A DNA stretch of 64,000 bases, taken from the NCBI RefSeq assembly GCF_033097525.1, contig NZ_CP109907.1:248001-312000 (forward strand), written 5' to 3'. Positions within the stretch are counted from its first letter, which is position 1. The number at the start of each line of letters is the position of its first letter. A model generated the notes under the pieces. It ran no database searches. It had not been told where the DNA came from and worked only from the letters and a program-made list of their open reading frames with translations. A program made the position numbers and the translations under genes. This DNA is from Sphingobacterium sp. UGAL515B_05 (lineage in GTDB: Bacteria > Bacteroidota > Bacteroidia > Sphingobacteriales > Sphingobacteriaceae). This document shows, piece after piece, positions 54,233 to 63,395 of this stretch.

Positions 54233-56089
54233 TTATTTGATATTCACATTAAATGTGAACGTCGCCTGCACAGTTTTCGTTCCTTCGTACGTATACAGCA
54301 GTGCCTGCTTGATGGTGTATTTCTTTCCAGTGGCCAAAGCCCCCGGATATTGACCGATGGAGAACGTTATCGTACTGGCGTTAAATTCTGAAAACAGGCC
54401 CGCACTGGCGCCCCAATTGGTAACAGCCCCAGCTGTAGTAAACCAATGCCCATAACCTGTGGCCGTATTGTTGGGATTTAAACTTCCATTCGGCTCCACG
54501 GCATAGAACTTAATTTTTCCGCTGCTCATCAAAGTCGCAAGGTCTGCCGAAGATATGGCCAAAGCCTCCCCTAGCTGAGCGGCATTGACGCTTACCTGCG
54601 CACCCGAATACCCTGTGGCATCTGCCGGGAAGCTCAGGTCATAATTCAATGCGATATCTTTGGGCTGACTGCTCACCTCATTGTATCCTGTAGCCGTTGT
54701 ACCCTGAATTTTGATTTCGTAAGGCCATTGCTCATCATTGCTGTCGTCATCATCCCAGGCATGTGGCTGGTAAACAGATGGGGCGCCTGTGACAACAAAC
54801 CAGAGGTTGCTGCAATTGGCCGGAACAGTAAACGCTACCGTATTCTCCGAGCCCTCCGCCCTGTCACCATATACCCGCGTGCCATCTTTCAACAAAGCCA
54901 CATAGCCATAGCGCCATCCGGCACGGCTGGCATCCACCGGATTGAATCCGGCAGCATTTGGTAAGCCTTTAAAAGCCACCGAAACCTTGGTTCCAGCAGC
55001 CGGCAGGTCCAGCGGAATCACATTGTAACCTGTAGTACCCGGACAACGATCATAGGCAACGCGAAGACTACCGTTGGATTGCCGCGTAAATTTGGTCGTC
55101 AGCTTACCGATATAATTCTTTCCATAATCCCTGATGCTGTTCAGGTCCCAGGTCACAAAGTGGGTCGCCGCATCATAGATCTCATTGTTGAACTGTTTCA
55201 CATCGATACCCGTTATACGCATATAGGCCTGCACCGGATCTTCGGGTTTTAACGCTTCGCGCCAGATGCGGCCAATCATATCGATCCCATGTTTACTTGT
55301 CCAATACCAATGGATGAAATAGCTGGCATAACGATATTTCTCGTGATGAATATGGCGATGATAATTTTCGGTATAGACGGGAAAATCGGAGCCCGAAAAT
55401 GCCTGTGCGGGATAGGTTTGGTAGGCCTGCCATTGCGCGGTCTGCTCCCAGAACCCGTTGCCGCTCGTTCCGCCGTAGCCGTAACGAAATCCATGTCCAC
55501 CTTTCAGATCAGCAAATACCTGATATTGAAAACTATGCCCGATCTCGTGGGCAATCACTGCACCCACCGGCTTACAGGTGGCCGGATTAACCCACAATGC
55601 CCCGATCGTATCGTCGTAACCACCACCATACGCCATCCATTCTGTCGTATAATGAACAAAAATCATCATTTTGTATTTATCCAGATTGGATCGGTTTACT
55701 TTACGTTCTGCAAACTTCAGCGTGCCGACGTTCAATGCGTAAAACTGTTCGGCCTTGGCCAAGAGATCATCAATATCGACGCGGTATTCTTCGGGTACAG
55801 CGTCCGAATTGGGGTCATTCTTCCCATAGCTTGCCCCCCAGAACACGATAAAATGCTCCGACTGACGGCTGCGCGAATAGGACCATTTGCTCCCTTTATC
55901 GTTATAATCCATCCCTTCAAATTCCTTGGGCTTATAAATCTTCAAAGAATCTGTCCCCACAGTTACGGGCGGCGTGGTGACCTCTTCCTCTATAGGAAGT
56001 TCCACTTTTTTGCTGCATCCCTGCGAAAGGAATACAAGTGCTGAAAACAGTGTCAGCAGAACTTTATGCAATACTATACTTTTCATCAT
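54233..56089 (-). CDS. Exported HExxH metallopeptidase-like lipoprotein (DUF6055/DUF4859-like)
   Basis: 618 residues. Lipobox SQGC (C25). A domain with HEIGHSFQYQ (H181, E182, H185), a gluzincin-type zinc site, preceded by AVIA, in a DUF6055-like fold (about 60-350). The last 130 residues are a beta domain like DUF4859, also found at the end of the fasciclin-like protein at 57160. It is last in the SusC/SusD operon, so it probably cuts protein or glycoprotein that the locus takes up. Surface location is inferred. Confidence 0.78.
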   Translation of the reverse strand: MMKSIVLHKVLLTLFSALVFLSQGCSKKVELPIEEEVTTPPVTVGTDSLKIYKPKEFEGMDYNDKGSKWSYSRSRQSEHFIVFWGASYGKNDPNSDAVPEEYRVDIDDLLAKAEQFYALNVGTLKFAERKVNRSNLDKYKMMIFVHYTTEWMAYGGGYDDTIGALWVNPATCKPVGAVIAHEIGHSFQYQVFADLKGGHGFRYGYGGTSGNGFWEQTAQWQAYQTYPAQAFSGSDFPVYTENYHRHIHHEKYRYASYFIHWYWTSKHGIDMIGRIWREALKPEDPVQAYMRITGIDVKQFNNEIYDAATHFVTWDLNSIRDYGKNYIGKLTTKFTRQSNGSLRVAYDRCPGTTGYNVIPLDLPAAGTKVSVAFKGLPNAAGFNPVDASRAGWRYGYVALLKDGTRVYGDRAEGSENTVAFTVPANCSNLWFVVTGAPSVYQPHAWDDDDSNDEQWPYEIKIQGTTATGYNEVSSQPKDIALNYDLSFPADATGYSGAQVSVNAAQLGEALAISSADLATLMSSGKIKFYAVEPNGSLNPNNTATGYGHWFTTAGAVTNWGASAGLFSEFNASTITFSIGQYPGALATGKKYTIKQALLYTYEGTKTVQATFTFNVNIK

Positions 56090-56111
56090 TTGCGCTTTTA
56101 ATAGGTAGAGA

Positions 56112-57080
56112 TCAGCTATGTGTGACAGTCAAAAAACGGAAGCGAACGGTATAGGTACCACTTCGGTAGAATTTGATGGTCGATACCGGGTTAAGATTAC
56201 GTCCCAGCGTAGTCGCCGTACCGACAATACGGTAATAAGAAATGGGATCGCCCGACCAAAATTCTGTACCTACATAAGTACCGTTCATGATCGGATACAC
56301 CAGCCCTGAAACATCTGGATAGCGATACACCAACCCCGTATCGGTAACTTCCTCCGGATAGTAAGGCGACCAATTTTTGAATGTCGGCCGGTCGCCACGC
56401 TTGATGACCTCGCCTTTTTTAGGATTGAAGGGCTTGCCGTTTTTATCTTCCCATTGATATACAATTTTGTTTTCTCCTTCCGGCTGATGTTCCACAACAA
56501 TCTCATAGTCTGTATACGGTAGAAAATTGGATTCGGCACCGTAGTCCGAACTCGTGCACGACTTAAATAAAATATCTTCCTTCTTGGCACCGATAACATT
56601 AAAATCGAGGATGTTCTTAAATTTTTTCTGTCCGGCGATATTGCTCACCTCCACATCTATGGTGTACTGCCCCGGGGTCACAAATTGCGTCGCCTGTGTA
56701 AAACCCACGCGGCCACCGGTCGCATTGACCATCATCGGCGGATATTTCGCCTTGCCGATTTTGGCCTTCAACAGCTCCAGGGTTGTATCCCGCCAGGTGA
56801 CTTCAGCCAGGTAGGTCGATATTTCATGTTCTTTTGAAAATTCTGTTGAGAGCTCGCCGGTTTCCTTGTTCCGTACCGCAACCAGATTGACGGTTAGCGG
56901 GGTTGTGCTTCCATTGGCAACAATGGCATCCGTGTACACCACCGTCCCCTGGTTGACTTGCAGATTCTCCACATTATAGCGTAAATTTTCACTTAAATAA
57001 CCTATTTGGTCACTTTTGCAGGAATCCAATAGTCCTAGGGATAAACCTGCTAAGCCGATTATAAAACTTCGTTTTTTCAT
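56112..57080 (-). CDS. DUF5007-like lipoprotein
   Basis: 322 residues from the ATG at 57080; an earlier in-frame ATG is upstream of the signal. Lipobox LLDSC (C20). Two to three beta-sandwich-like blocks (VVYTDAIVANGSTTPLTVNLV, FVTPGQYTIDVEVSNIAGQKKFKNIL) and a C-terminal YYRIVGTATTLGRN. It matches DUF5007-type proteins of SusC/SusD loci by recall. Likely a surface glycan- or protein-binding lipoprotein. Confidence 0.65.
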   Translation of the reverse strand: MKKRSFIIGLAGLSLGLLDSCKSDQIGYLSENLRYNVENLQVNQGTVVYTDAIVANGSTTPLTVNLVAVRNKETGELSTEFSKEHEISTYLAEVTWRDTTLELLKAKIGKAKYPPMMVNATGGRVGFTQATQFVTPGQYTIDVEVSNIAGQKKFKNILDFNVIGAKKEDILFKSCTSSDYGAESNFLPYTDYEIVVEHQPEGENKIVYQWEDKNGKPFNPKKGEVIKRGDRPTFKNWSPYYPEEVTDTGLVYRYPDVSGLVYPIMNGTYVGTEFWSGDPISYYRIVGTATTLGRNLNPVSTIKFYRSGTYTVRFRFLTVTHS

Positions 57081-57159
57081 CTGTTTTATTTTTTCATTTG
57101 TAATGAAGCTATCCGGTTGATTCGGTATTGCAACCGAATCAATCCCGCTAGTTTCATAT

Positions 57160-58302
57160 TTATTTGATCTTAACATTGAACACAAAAACAGCATTCAAAT
57201 CACCCTTTGTCTTTGATTTGTACACGAGCGATTGTCGAACAGTATAGGTACTACCCACCGTTGTTTGCCCTGGATATTGCAAAATATTGAAGGTCATCGT
57301 TGAAGTTGCCAGCTCAGATACAATGCGAGCATCGGCACCCCATGAACAGGTCTGTCCTTTGGTATCGAACCAGTGCCCGGGGGCGTTGGCAGTACTGTTT
57401 GCATTTAAGCTACCATCGGGCTGTACCGCGTAGTAGGTGATATCCTTACCTACCAGCGCCGGTATTGCACCGCTCTCCACGCCATAAAAGCGGGCTAAAC
57501 GCGGAAGCATGACGTCTACGGTCGTGCCCGTATATCCCGCTGCATCATATTTAATGCTCAGGTCGTAGGTAAAGGTAAGCGTAGAACCGTTTTCCACGAT
57601 TTTAGGCCCCGTCAGGAGGCGCGGCACAAAATCCCCTATAAACGTATGTGTATTGGCCAATACGTTCAGCATGGTTCCTGAGGCCGTTTTGATCCCCGTT
57701 GTCTGACAATAGATGCGCATGTCGGCCTGATCATCTTCTTTGACGGTCACAATACCATCGGGGCTGATCTGATCGGCCTCGCCACGCACTTTCACATAAT
57801 ATAGATAATAAACGGGCTGCGAGGACCAGGCTGCTTTGGGCTGCTTTTGTCTATGGTAAACAAATCCACCCACATTGGCCGCATTGCTGATCGTCGTATA
57901 CGCTGTGCTGGCTGTTTCCAAATTGTAAGCTGCATCATTATAGATGTATGCCCTCACCGAATCTACGGGTATTTCGTTCAGAAACTGGTCAAAAGAATAC
58001 TGTGCATTTTCATCCACATACTTCACCGAGTCTACTTTCTGTTTATAATAGCGGTTGACCGAATAATCCGACGGTGCCCAAAAGGTTTTCGCCTTGTTGA
58101 TTTCATCTTTGAGTTTAAAATGGTCAATCACCAGCAGCAAGGTGTCAAACATCCCATTGGGATGAGCCGCCAGATAATCGTAAGTAGACAGATTGACTTC
58201 GGCTACATGGAGGCCGTCATCCGTCAGATAAGCCGCTTTCTTGCAACCGATCACGGTAAGTCCAAAAGCCAGCAGCAACGCAAATCGATATAAGGTTTTC
58301 AT
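57160..58302 (-). CDS. Fasciclin-like lipoprotein with C-terminal DUF4859-like domain
   Basis: 380 residues. Lipobox LTVIGC (C20). Residues about 35-200 follow a fasciclin-like pattern (STYDYLAAHPNGMFDTLLLVI, KAKTFWAPSDYSVNRYYKQ). Residues about 245-380 match the C-terminal beta domain of the metallopeptidase at 54233 (YYAVQPDGSLNANSTANAPGHWF versus YAVEPNGSLNPNNTATGYGHWF). It starts 19 bp after the SusD stop. Probable substrate-binding surface protein. Confidence 0.75.
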   Translation of the reverse strand: MKTLYRFALLLAFGLTVIGCKKAAYLTDDGLHVAEVNLSTYDYLAAHPNGMFDTLLLVIDHFKLKDEINKAKTFWAPSDYSVNRYYKQKVDSVKYVDENAQYSFDQFLNEIPVDSVRAYIYNDAAYNLETASTAYTTISNAANVGGFVYHRQKQPKAAWSSQPVYYLYYVKVRGEADQISPDGIVTVKEDDQADMRIYCQTTGIKTASGTMLNVLANTHTFIGDFVPRLLTGPKIVENGSTLTFTYDLSIKYDAAGYTGTTVDVMLPRLARFYGVESGAIPALVGKDITYYAVQPDGSLNANSTANAPGHWFDTKGQTCSWGADARIVSELATSTMTFNILQYPGQTTVGSTYTVRQSLVYKSKTKGDLNAVFVFNVKIK

Positions 58303-58321
58303 TTTTTTCAGGTTTAGTGGT

Positions 58322-59797
58322 TTACATGTTGACAGTTCCCCAGTATGGTGTCTGATTCAGCAGCGGATTGGTTGACAACAACGATGGGTCAAATGGCCAA
58401 AGGTATTTCTTCGCGTTAAATTGCGACTGGTTCATTTTGCCTTCCGGAAATTTATAGACATTGAAGTGTTTATACAACCGCACGAGATCGTAATAGCGAT
58501 GACCTTCCAGAAACAGTTCGCGCGCTCTTTCACTAAAGATGGCCTCGATGAGCGGTTCCTCGTTCGTGTAGGCAGGCAATCCAGCTTGCGTCCGGATTTC
58601 ATTTAAAATGGTTTCTGCCGAACTTGTCTTACCGATCGCTGCCAAGCCCTCTGCCATAAGCAGCTTAATATCAGAATAGCGAAACATGATGATGTTATTT
58701 TTAAATATCGCATTGGCATTTGAGGCATTACTCGAGAACTTCACATTCGCATATTTTGTACATAGTGCATAGTTACCGTTATAGTCAATATCAAACACAC
58801 TTTTAAATCGTTTATCGTTGCTGTCTTTAAAGAGCGTTTTAATATAATCCTGGCTGATTCTTAAAATTGGATCTGTTAAAGACCGAAAATAAGGACCGGC
58901 TAGCGAAAAGTATCCTATCCCCAAGTTTGTGCCTTCGTTTTCACCATTTTGGGAGATTTCAAAAATACCTTCATTGGATTTTCCCTGATAAATACTGCGG
59001 TAGTTCAGACTATCCCTTCCCACAAAGGAATACTCGCCGCTTTCCAGTACCGATTTGGCCGCCTCGATGCAGTCGGCATATTCGCCGCGCCAGGCACTCA
59101 GATGTGCCTGCAGGGCAAGTGCTGCTCCGATATTCGCACGCAAGGCAAAATCATTCTGGTCAATATTATTCCATTTCAATAAGGTCAGTGCTTTGGATAG
59201 ATCTGCCTGGCTCTGATCCAACACATCACTCTCTTTACTTGCTGGGAGATTTACAGCATCGATGGGCACCACAGATGCTGTGATAATTGGCACTGTTCCC
59301 CATACTCTCGCCATATAGAAATAGGCAAATGCTCGCACAAAGTAAGCTTCGCCGATATAGTAATCCCTGGTCGATACATTGTCAAAGGCATTTTCATCCA
59401 TTTTAGGGAGCTTTTGAATCACGCGGTTGGCCTGGTCTATGGCCTGATAGAAGACATCATAGCGTCGCAGCTGATACGCGGGCCGCCAAGTTTCCGAAGC
59501 TGCTACAGCCGTGTTGAGCTGCATATTGACAATTGGATTAAAGTCGGTGTTGGTCGAAGAAGTAATTTCGTCCGTTAGCAAATCGCCATAGGCATAGTAG
59601 GCCATACCGCTGGCTTGATTTAGGGCCTTGCGCAGCAGCGCATACATGGCGTTGGTTGCACTATTGGCATCTTCCTGCGTTTTCCAGAAGTTCTCGTCGG
59701 TTGCCGAACTGACAGGCTCAATGTCCAGAAACTTGGAGCAGCCTGAAGCGAGATACATAAAAGCACTCAGCATTAAAAACAATATTTTTCTTTTCAT
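58322..59797 (-). CDS. SusD-like outer-membrane lipoprotein
   Basis: 491 residues. Lipobox LASGC (C20), then FLDIEPVSSATDENFWKTQEDA, the SusD opening; IGEAYFVRAFAYFYMARVWG in the helical core and FSERARELFLEGHRYYDLVRL at the C-terminal block. It caps the SusC at 59843. The spacing to SusC is 45 bp. Confidence 0.95.
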   Translation of the reverse strand: MKRKILFLMLSAFMYLASGCSKFLDIEPVSSATDENFWKTQEDANSATNAMYALLRKALNQASGMAYYAYGDLLTDEITSSTNTDFNPIVNMQLNTAVAASETWRPAYQLRRYDVFYQAIDQANRVIQKLPKMDENAFDNVSTRDYYIGEAYFVRAFAYFYMARVWGTVPIITASVVPIDAVNLPASKESDVLDQSQADLSKALTLLKWNNIDQNDFALRANIGAALALQAHLSAWRGEYADCIEAAKSVLESGEYSFVGRDSLNYRSIYQGKSNEGIFEISQNGENEGTNLGIGYFSLAGPYFRSLTDPILRISQDYIKTLFKDSNDKRFKSVFDIDYNGNYALCTKYANVKFSSNASNANAIFKNNIIMFRYSDIKLLMAEGLAAIGKTSSAETILNEIRTQAGLPAYTNEEPLIEAIFSERARELFLEGHRYYDLVRLYKHFNVYKFPEGKMNQSQFNAKKYLWPFDPSLLSTNPLLNQTPYWGTVNM

Positions 59798-59842
59798 CTC
59801 TAACTAATTTTAAGCCACCGTTATGCGATGGAACTGACATGA

Positions 59843-62800
59843 TTAAAAGGTAACATCCAAGCCTATTGTCCATTTCTTCGGGATCGGATATCCGTTACCC
59901 GTTGAATAACCATTGGCTTCCACTGCTTCAGGATCCGGCACAGAAGACCAGGACTTGACAGCCACATTATCTACCACCCCATAAACGCGGAGCATTTTCA
60001 ACTTAAGTTTCTTAATCATGGCCTGTGGAAATGTGTAGCTCAGCTGAATATTTTTCAGGCGCACAAAACTGGCATTTTCGACAAACGTGCTGTTGGCGAT
60101 GTGCCAATTGTCTACCGTATTGCGAAACAAAGTCGGGTATTTGGTCTGATCGCCATCTTTCATCCAGAAGTCGCTGGGCTTAAAATCGCCTGCAATAGCC
60201 GAGTTGGTCCCCCAGGTAGAATACAGGGCAGACGAACCGGCATCCTGTAATTTGTCCGACAGGTAACCGTTCCACAAGGAGCGTCCAAAGACAAAACTCA
60301 CGAGTGTGGATAAGCTAAAATTCTTGTAGGAAAACTGGTTGATAAATCCGCCTACGAGGTCTGGATTTGGATTTCCCATATCAATTTTGTCGTTGTAATC
60401 GATCACATAATCCCCGTTGACATCCCGGCGGCGCGGATCGCCAGCCTGATATAAATTCCCCCTAAAATGCGAGAGTCTTTTTCCTGTCAAAGGATCTACA
60501 GGTACATCTGCATTGGTCGCATAAACCCCATCCACATCCCATACTTTGAACGGAAAAATAGGCTGGCCTACATTCAGTGCACGTTGCATCCAGGGTGGTC
60601 CCACTTGTATTTCCTTTCCGCCGTCAGGCAGGCTGGTGACATAATTTTTATTGTAAGCGATATTGAAATTGGTCGTCCACTGGAATGCCGACGAAGGAGC
60701 CATATTTCGGGAAATAAGCGTCATTTCTACCCCACTGTTTCTTACACTGATAAAATTGTTGGAGACGGTGCTATACCCGGAAGTAGCCGGCATGGTCAGG
60801 TTGTATACCAGCTGTTTGGAGTCGCGCACATAAAAATCTGCCGTCACGGTAACCCGATCGTGCAAGAGGTTCATATCAAAACCGGCATTAAACTGCGGTG
60901 AGCGCTCCCATTTGATTGTCGGTGAGGTTGCCGCTGACGAATAGTCAGGGGCTACAGTAGGCTTGCCATTATAGGAGAGCACCGAACCACTAATACCATT
61001 TTCCAATACGGATCCGGCATATGAGGCATCGAAAGTAAGCCCGGTATAGCGCGCGTAGTAAGAGCCCGGATCACGTCCGGTAACGCCATAGCTACCCCTA
61101 ATTTTGAAAAAGGATATCGCGTTTTTGACACCCTCAAAAAAAGGCTCCTGCGAAAGCACCCAGCCGGCAGATATTGACGGAAAAATACCCCAACGGTTAT
61201 CCTTGCTGTAGCGCGACGATGCGTCCATGCGATAGCTGGCAGAAAGCAGGTACTTGTCTTTGTAATCGTACCCAAAACGACCGAATACCGACACGCGCGA
61301 GCGCTCACTGATGGATGTCGTCGCATAGAGATCAGGCCCGGAAGGGATACCGGTTACGGTTTTCACATAAGTTCCATTGTCGTTGTAACCATACATATAA
61401 TTTTCATTGGACGTATTGCGTTCAATACCGGTTCCCAAAACGGCACTAATATTATGGGTGTTGCGAATGCTTTTGATGTAGTTAAAATAGGTTTCCCATT
61501 CCCAGCGCTTATTCTGGTTCACCCAATTCTGAGCATAGTTTCTATTACCTGTCAGCAGTTTGGGACGAAAGAGGTCGCGGGTATTGTTATTGACATTAAA
61601 CGAAAACTGCGAACGTAGGGTCAGGCCGTTGATCAGAAACTTTTTAAGTGTTCCGGCGAAATTTCCATTCAGGCTGAAGGCGTTGTCGCGATCCATCATA
61701 CCATCGTAGCGCCCCGTATAGATCTGTTGGTCTATGTCGGTAATCTGATAGAAAGAAGAAGGAAATCCCCAGGTGCTAAATGGATATTTTGTCTCGTCCC
61801 CCGAACCATGTTTTGCTTTTGTAAAACCTGCGAACAAATTTGTTTCAAACTGGAAATTGTCGGTTGGATTGGCCTGCAACATCAGGCGTGGCGTCAGGTT
61901 TTCATTTTCAAAGCCCATCATTACCCCTTGCTCATAATAACGCTGTGCCGAGAAGCGGTATAAAAATTTCTCCATGGTGGCGCCGATACTCACATTGACA
62001 TTGTTGATATTGGCCGACTGCAGAAAAAGGCCCTGCCAATCGGTATTGTTGTTAAAGGCCGGATTTAAACTATCTGTCAGCATGGGGCTAATGGATCCAT
62101 TGTTGAACCAGTCGTACGATCCACCCTGATAGAGCAAGTTCATTTTCAGCCTGCGCTCGGCCGCACCAACGGTGATGGGCTTCATGGCCGGACGGCTCGA
62201 AACCCCATTGTAAGCCGAGATCCGTATTTCGGGTTTCCCCACAGCCGGACGTTTGGTTTTGATGATAATGACCCCATTCGCGGCACGGGCTCCATAAATG
62301 GCCGATGCCGAGGCATCTTTCAGGATATCAACCGATTCGATGTCGTTAGGATTGATAGCCTGCAAGGGGCTCGCATTTCCATACGCCGCCTGTATATCGC
62401 TCACATCGTAAATAATATTGTCGATGACATACAGAGGAGCCTGCAGCTGATTATCGGCCAAGCCTAAGTTGCTCGTTCCGCGAATATTGACGATGTTGTT
62501 GGTACCCGGTTCGCCCGATGTACTCAATACTGTCAGACCGGCCACACGTCCCTGCAACATGGCATCGAAGGTGGCGTAAGGGGTATTTTCAAAATCCTTC
62601 CCTTTTACCGTAGCAATAGCTCCTGTTGTCTTCCGCCGCTGCACATCCTGATAGCCCATCACGACCACCTCATCAAGCCCCGTTCCATCTTCCTTCATGG
62701 TGATCTGAAGTGTATTTTCGCCGGCACGCAGCTGTTTCTCCTGCCGTACATAACCGACGTAACTAAAAATCAAGGTCGGATTGGCCGATTTAAGCGGTAG

Positions 62801-63007
62801 GCTGAATTTTCCGTCAGCATCCGTTTTGGTCGCATTACGGATGCCTTTCTCTAAAATACTCAGATCGGACAGCGGCGTACCTTTTTCGTCTTTCACGATC
62901 CCCGTAACCGTTCTCTGTTGTTGCGCATACAGCTGTTGACAGACCAACAGCAGCAACATCAAAATACCCGTTAGGCATTTTTTTGGAAGATTTTCATACA
63001 TAGTCAT
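59843..63007 (-). CDS. SusC-like TonB-dependent transporter (no STN)
   Basis: 1054 residues. Signal peptide (TGILMLLLLVCQQLYAQ), one carboxypeptidase-regulatory-like repeat (about 30-115: TVTGIVKDEKGTPLSDLSI), plug (VVVMGYQDVQRRKTTGAI, NIRGTSNLG, DILKDASASAIYGARAANGV) and barrel. No STN domain, so this locus is not run by ECF/FecR. Control is more likely by the AraC protein at 63396. It heads a five-gene minus-strand operon. Confidence 0.95.
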   Translation of the reverse strand: MTMYENLPKKCLTGILMLLLLVCQQLYAQQQRTVTGIVKDEKGTPLSDLSILEKGIRNATKTDADGKFSLPLKSANPTLIFSYVGYVRQEKQLRAGENTLQITMKEDGTGLDEVVVMGYQDVQRRKTTGAIATVKGKDFENTPYATFDAMLQGRVAGLTVLSTSGEPGTNNIVNIRGTSNLGLADNQLQAPLYVIDNIIYDVSDIQAAYGNASPLQAINPNDIESVDILKDASASAIYGARAANGVIIIKTKRPAVGKPEIRISAYNGVSSRPAMKPITVGAAERRLKMNLLYQGGSYDWFNNGSISPMLTDSLNPAFNNNTDWQGLFLQSANINNVNVSIGATMEKFLYRFSAQRYYEQGVMMGFENENLTPRLMLQANPTDNFQFETNLFAGFTKAKHGSGDETKYPFSTWGFPSSFYQITDIDQQIYTGRYDGMMDRDNAFSLNGNFAGTLKKFLINGLTLRSQFSFNVNNNTRDLFRPKLLTGNRNYAQNWVNQNKRWEWETYFNYIKSIRNTHNISAVLGTGIERNTSNENYMYGYNDNGTYVKTVTGIPSGPDLYATTSISERSRVSVFGRFGYDYKDKYLLSASYRMDASSRYSKDNRWGIFPSISAGWVLSQEPFFEGVKNAISFFKIRGSYGVTGRDPGSYYARYTGLTFDASYAGSVLENGISGSVLSYNGKPTVAPDYSSAATSPTIKWERSPQFNAGFDMNLLHDRVTVTADFYVRDSKQLVYNLTMPATSGYSTVSNNFISVRNSGVEMTLISRNMAPSSAFQWTTNFNIAYNKNYVTSLPDGGKEIQVGPPWMQRALNVGQPIFPFKVWDVDGVYATNADVPVDPLTGKRLSHFRGNLYQAGDPRRRDVNGDYVIDYNDKIDMGNPNPDLVGGFINQFSYKNFSLSTLVSFVFGRSLWNGYLSDKLQDAGSSALYSTWGTNSAIAGDFKPSDFWMKDGDQTKYPTLFRNTVDNWHIANSTFVENASFVRLKNIQLSYTFPQAMIKKLKLKMLRVYGVVDNVAVKSWSSVPDPEAVEANGYSTGNGYPIPKKWTIGLDVTF

Positions 63008-63137
63008 AATTTCGTTAAGCAGATGTTCCGTTTAACATACCGTCAACTACACGTGTACCCCTGGGATAGACGCGGTTCCTTTCGCAAAAAGGACATTGCC
63101 AGCATGTTAAAAAATTGATTAGTTCTTCTTTCTGTAA

Positions 63138-63145
63138 CAAAATTA
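63138..63145 (-). promoter_or_regulatory. Candidate -7 box of the SusC/SusD operon
   Basis: TAATTTTG on the minus strand, an exact TAnnTTTG match, about 130 bp upstream of the SusC start. A -33 element is not clear. It sits in the 388-bp gap 63008-63395, which otherwise holds only the hairpin at 63261. Confidence 0.35.
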
Positions 63146-63260
63146 GTACTTCGAATTAGCGGTTTTCGGTCAGATCTTACCCACTCATTCTAGCATTTTA
63201 ACAAAAGAAAAAGAGGCCTATTGGCGAGCTGTAAGATTGCAGCATAGGGCATAAAACAGC

Positions 63261-63313
63261 AATTCCGTCCAATCCTATCGGGAATATTTCCCCTGTTAGG
63301 ATTAGACGGAATT
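63261..63313 (-). terminator. Terminator-like long hairpin after the AraC gene
   Basis: An imperfect 22-bp inverted repeat (63261-63282 with about 63290-63313; AATTCCGTC arm perfect) followed on the minus strand by TGTTTTAT. About 80 bp after the AraC stop at 63396. Confidence 0.6.
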
Positions 63314-63395
63314 GAATCAGAGCCCAAATCGCGCAGGAAATTGAGCGACCTTCTGCCACATGGGATCAAATAGCCTAAAGCGATTAAGAGGGCTG

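Noticed and set aside
55289..56044. 251-codon plus-strand frame inside the metallopeptidase gene
   Set aside because: It is antisense to a gene with a lipobox and HExxH and lacks homology or a start context.
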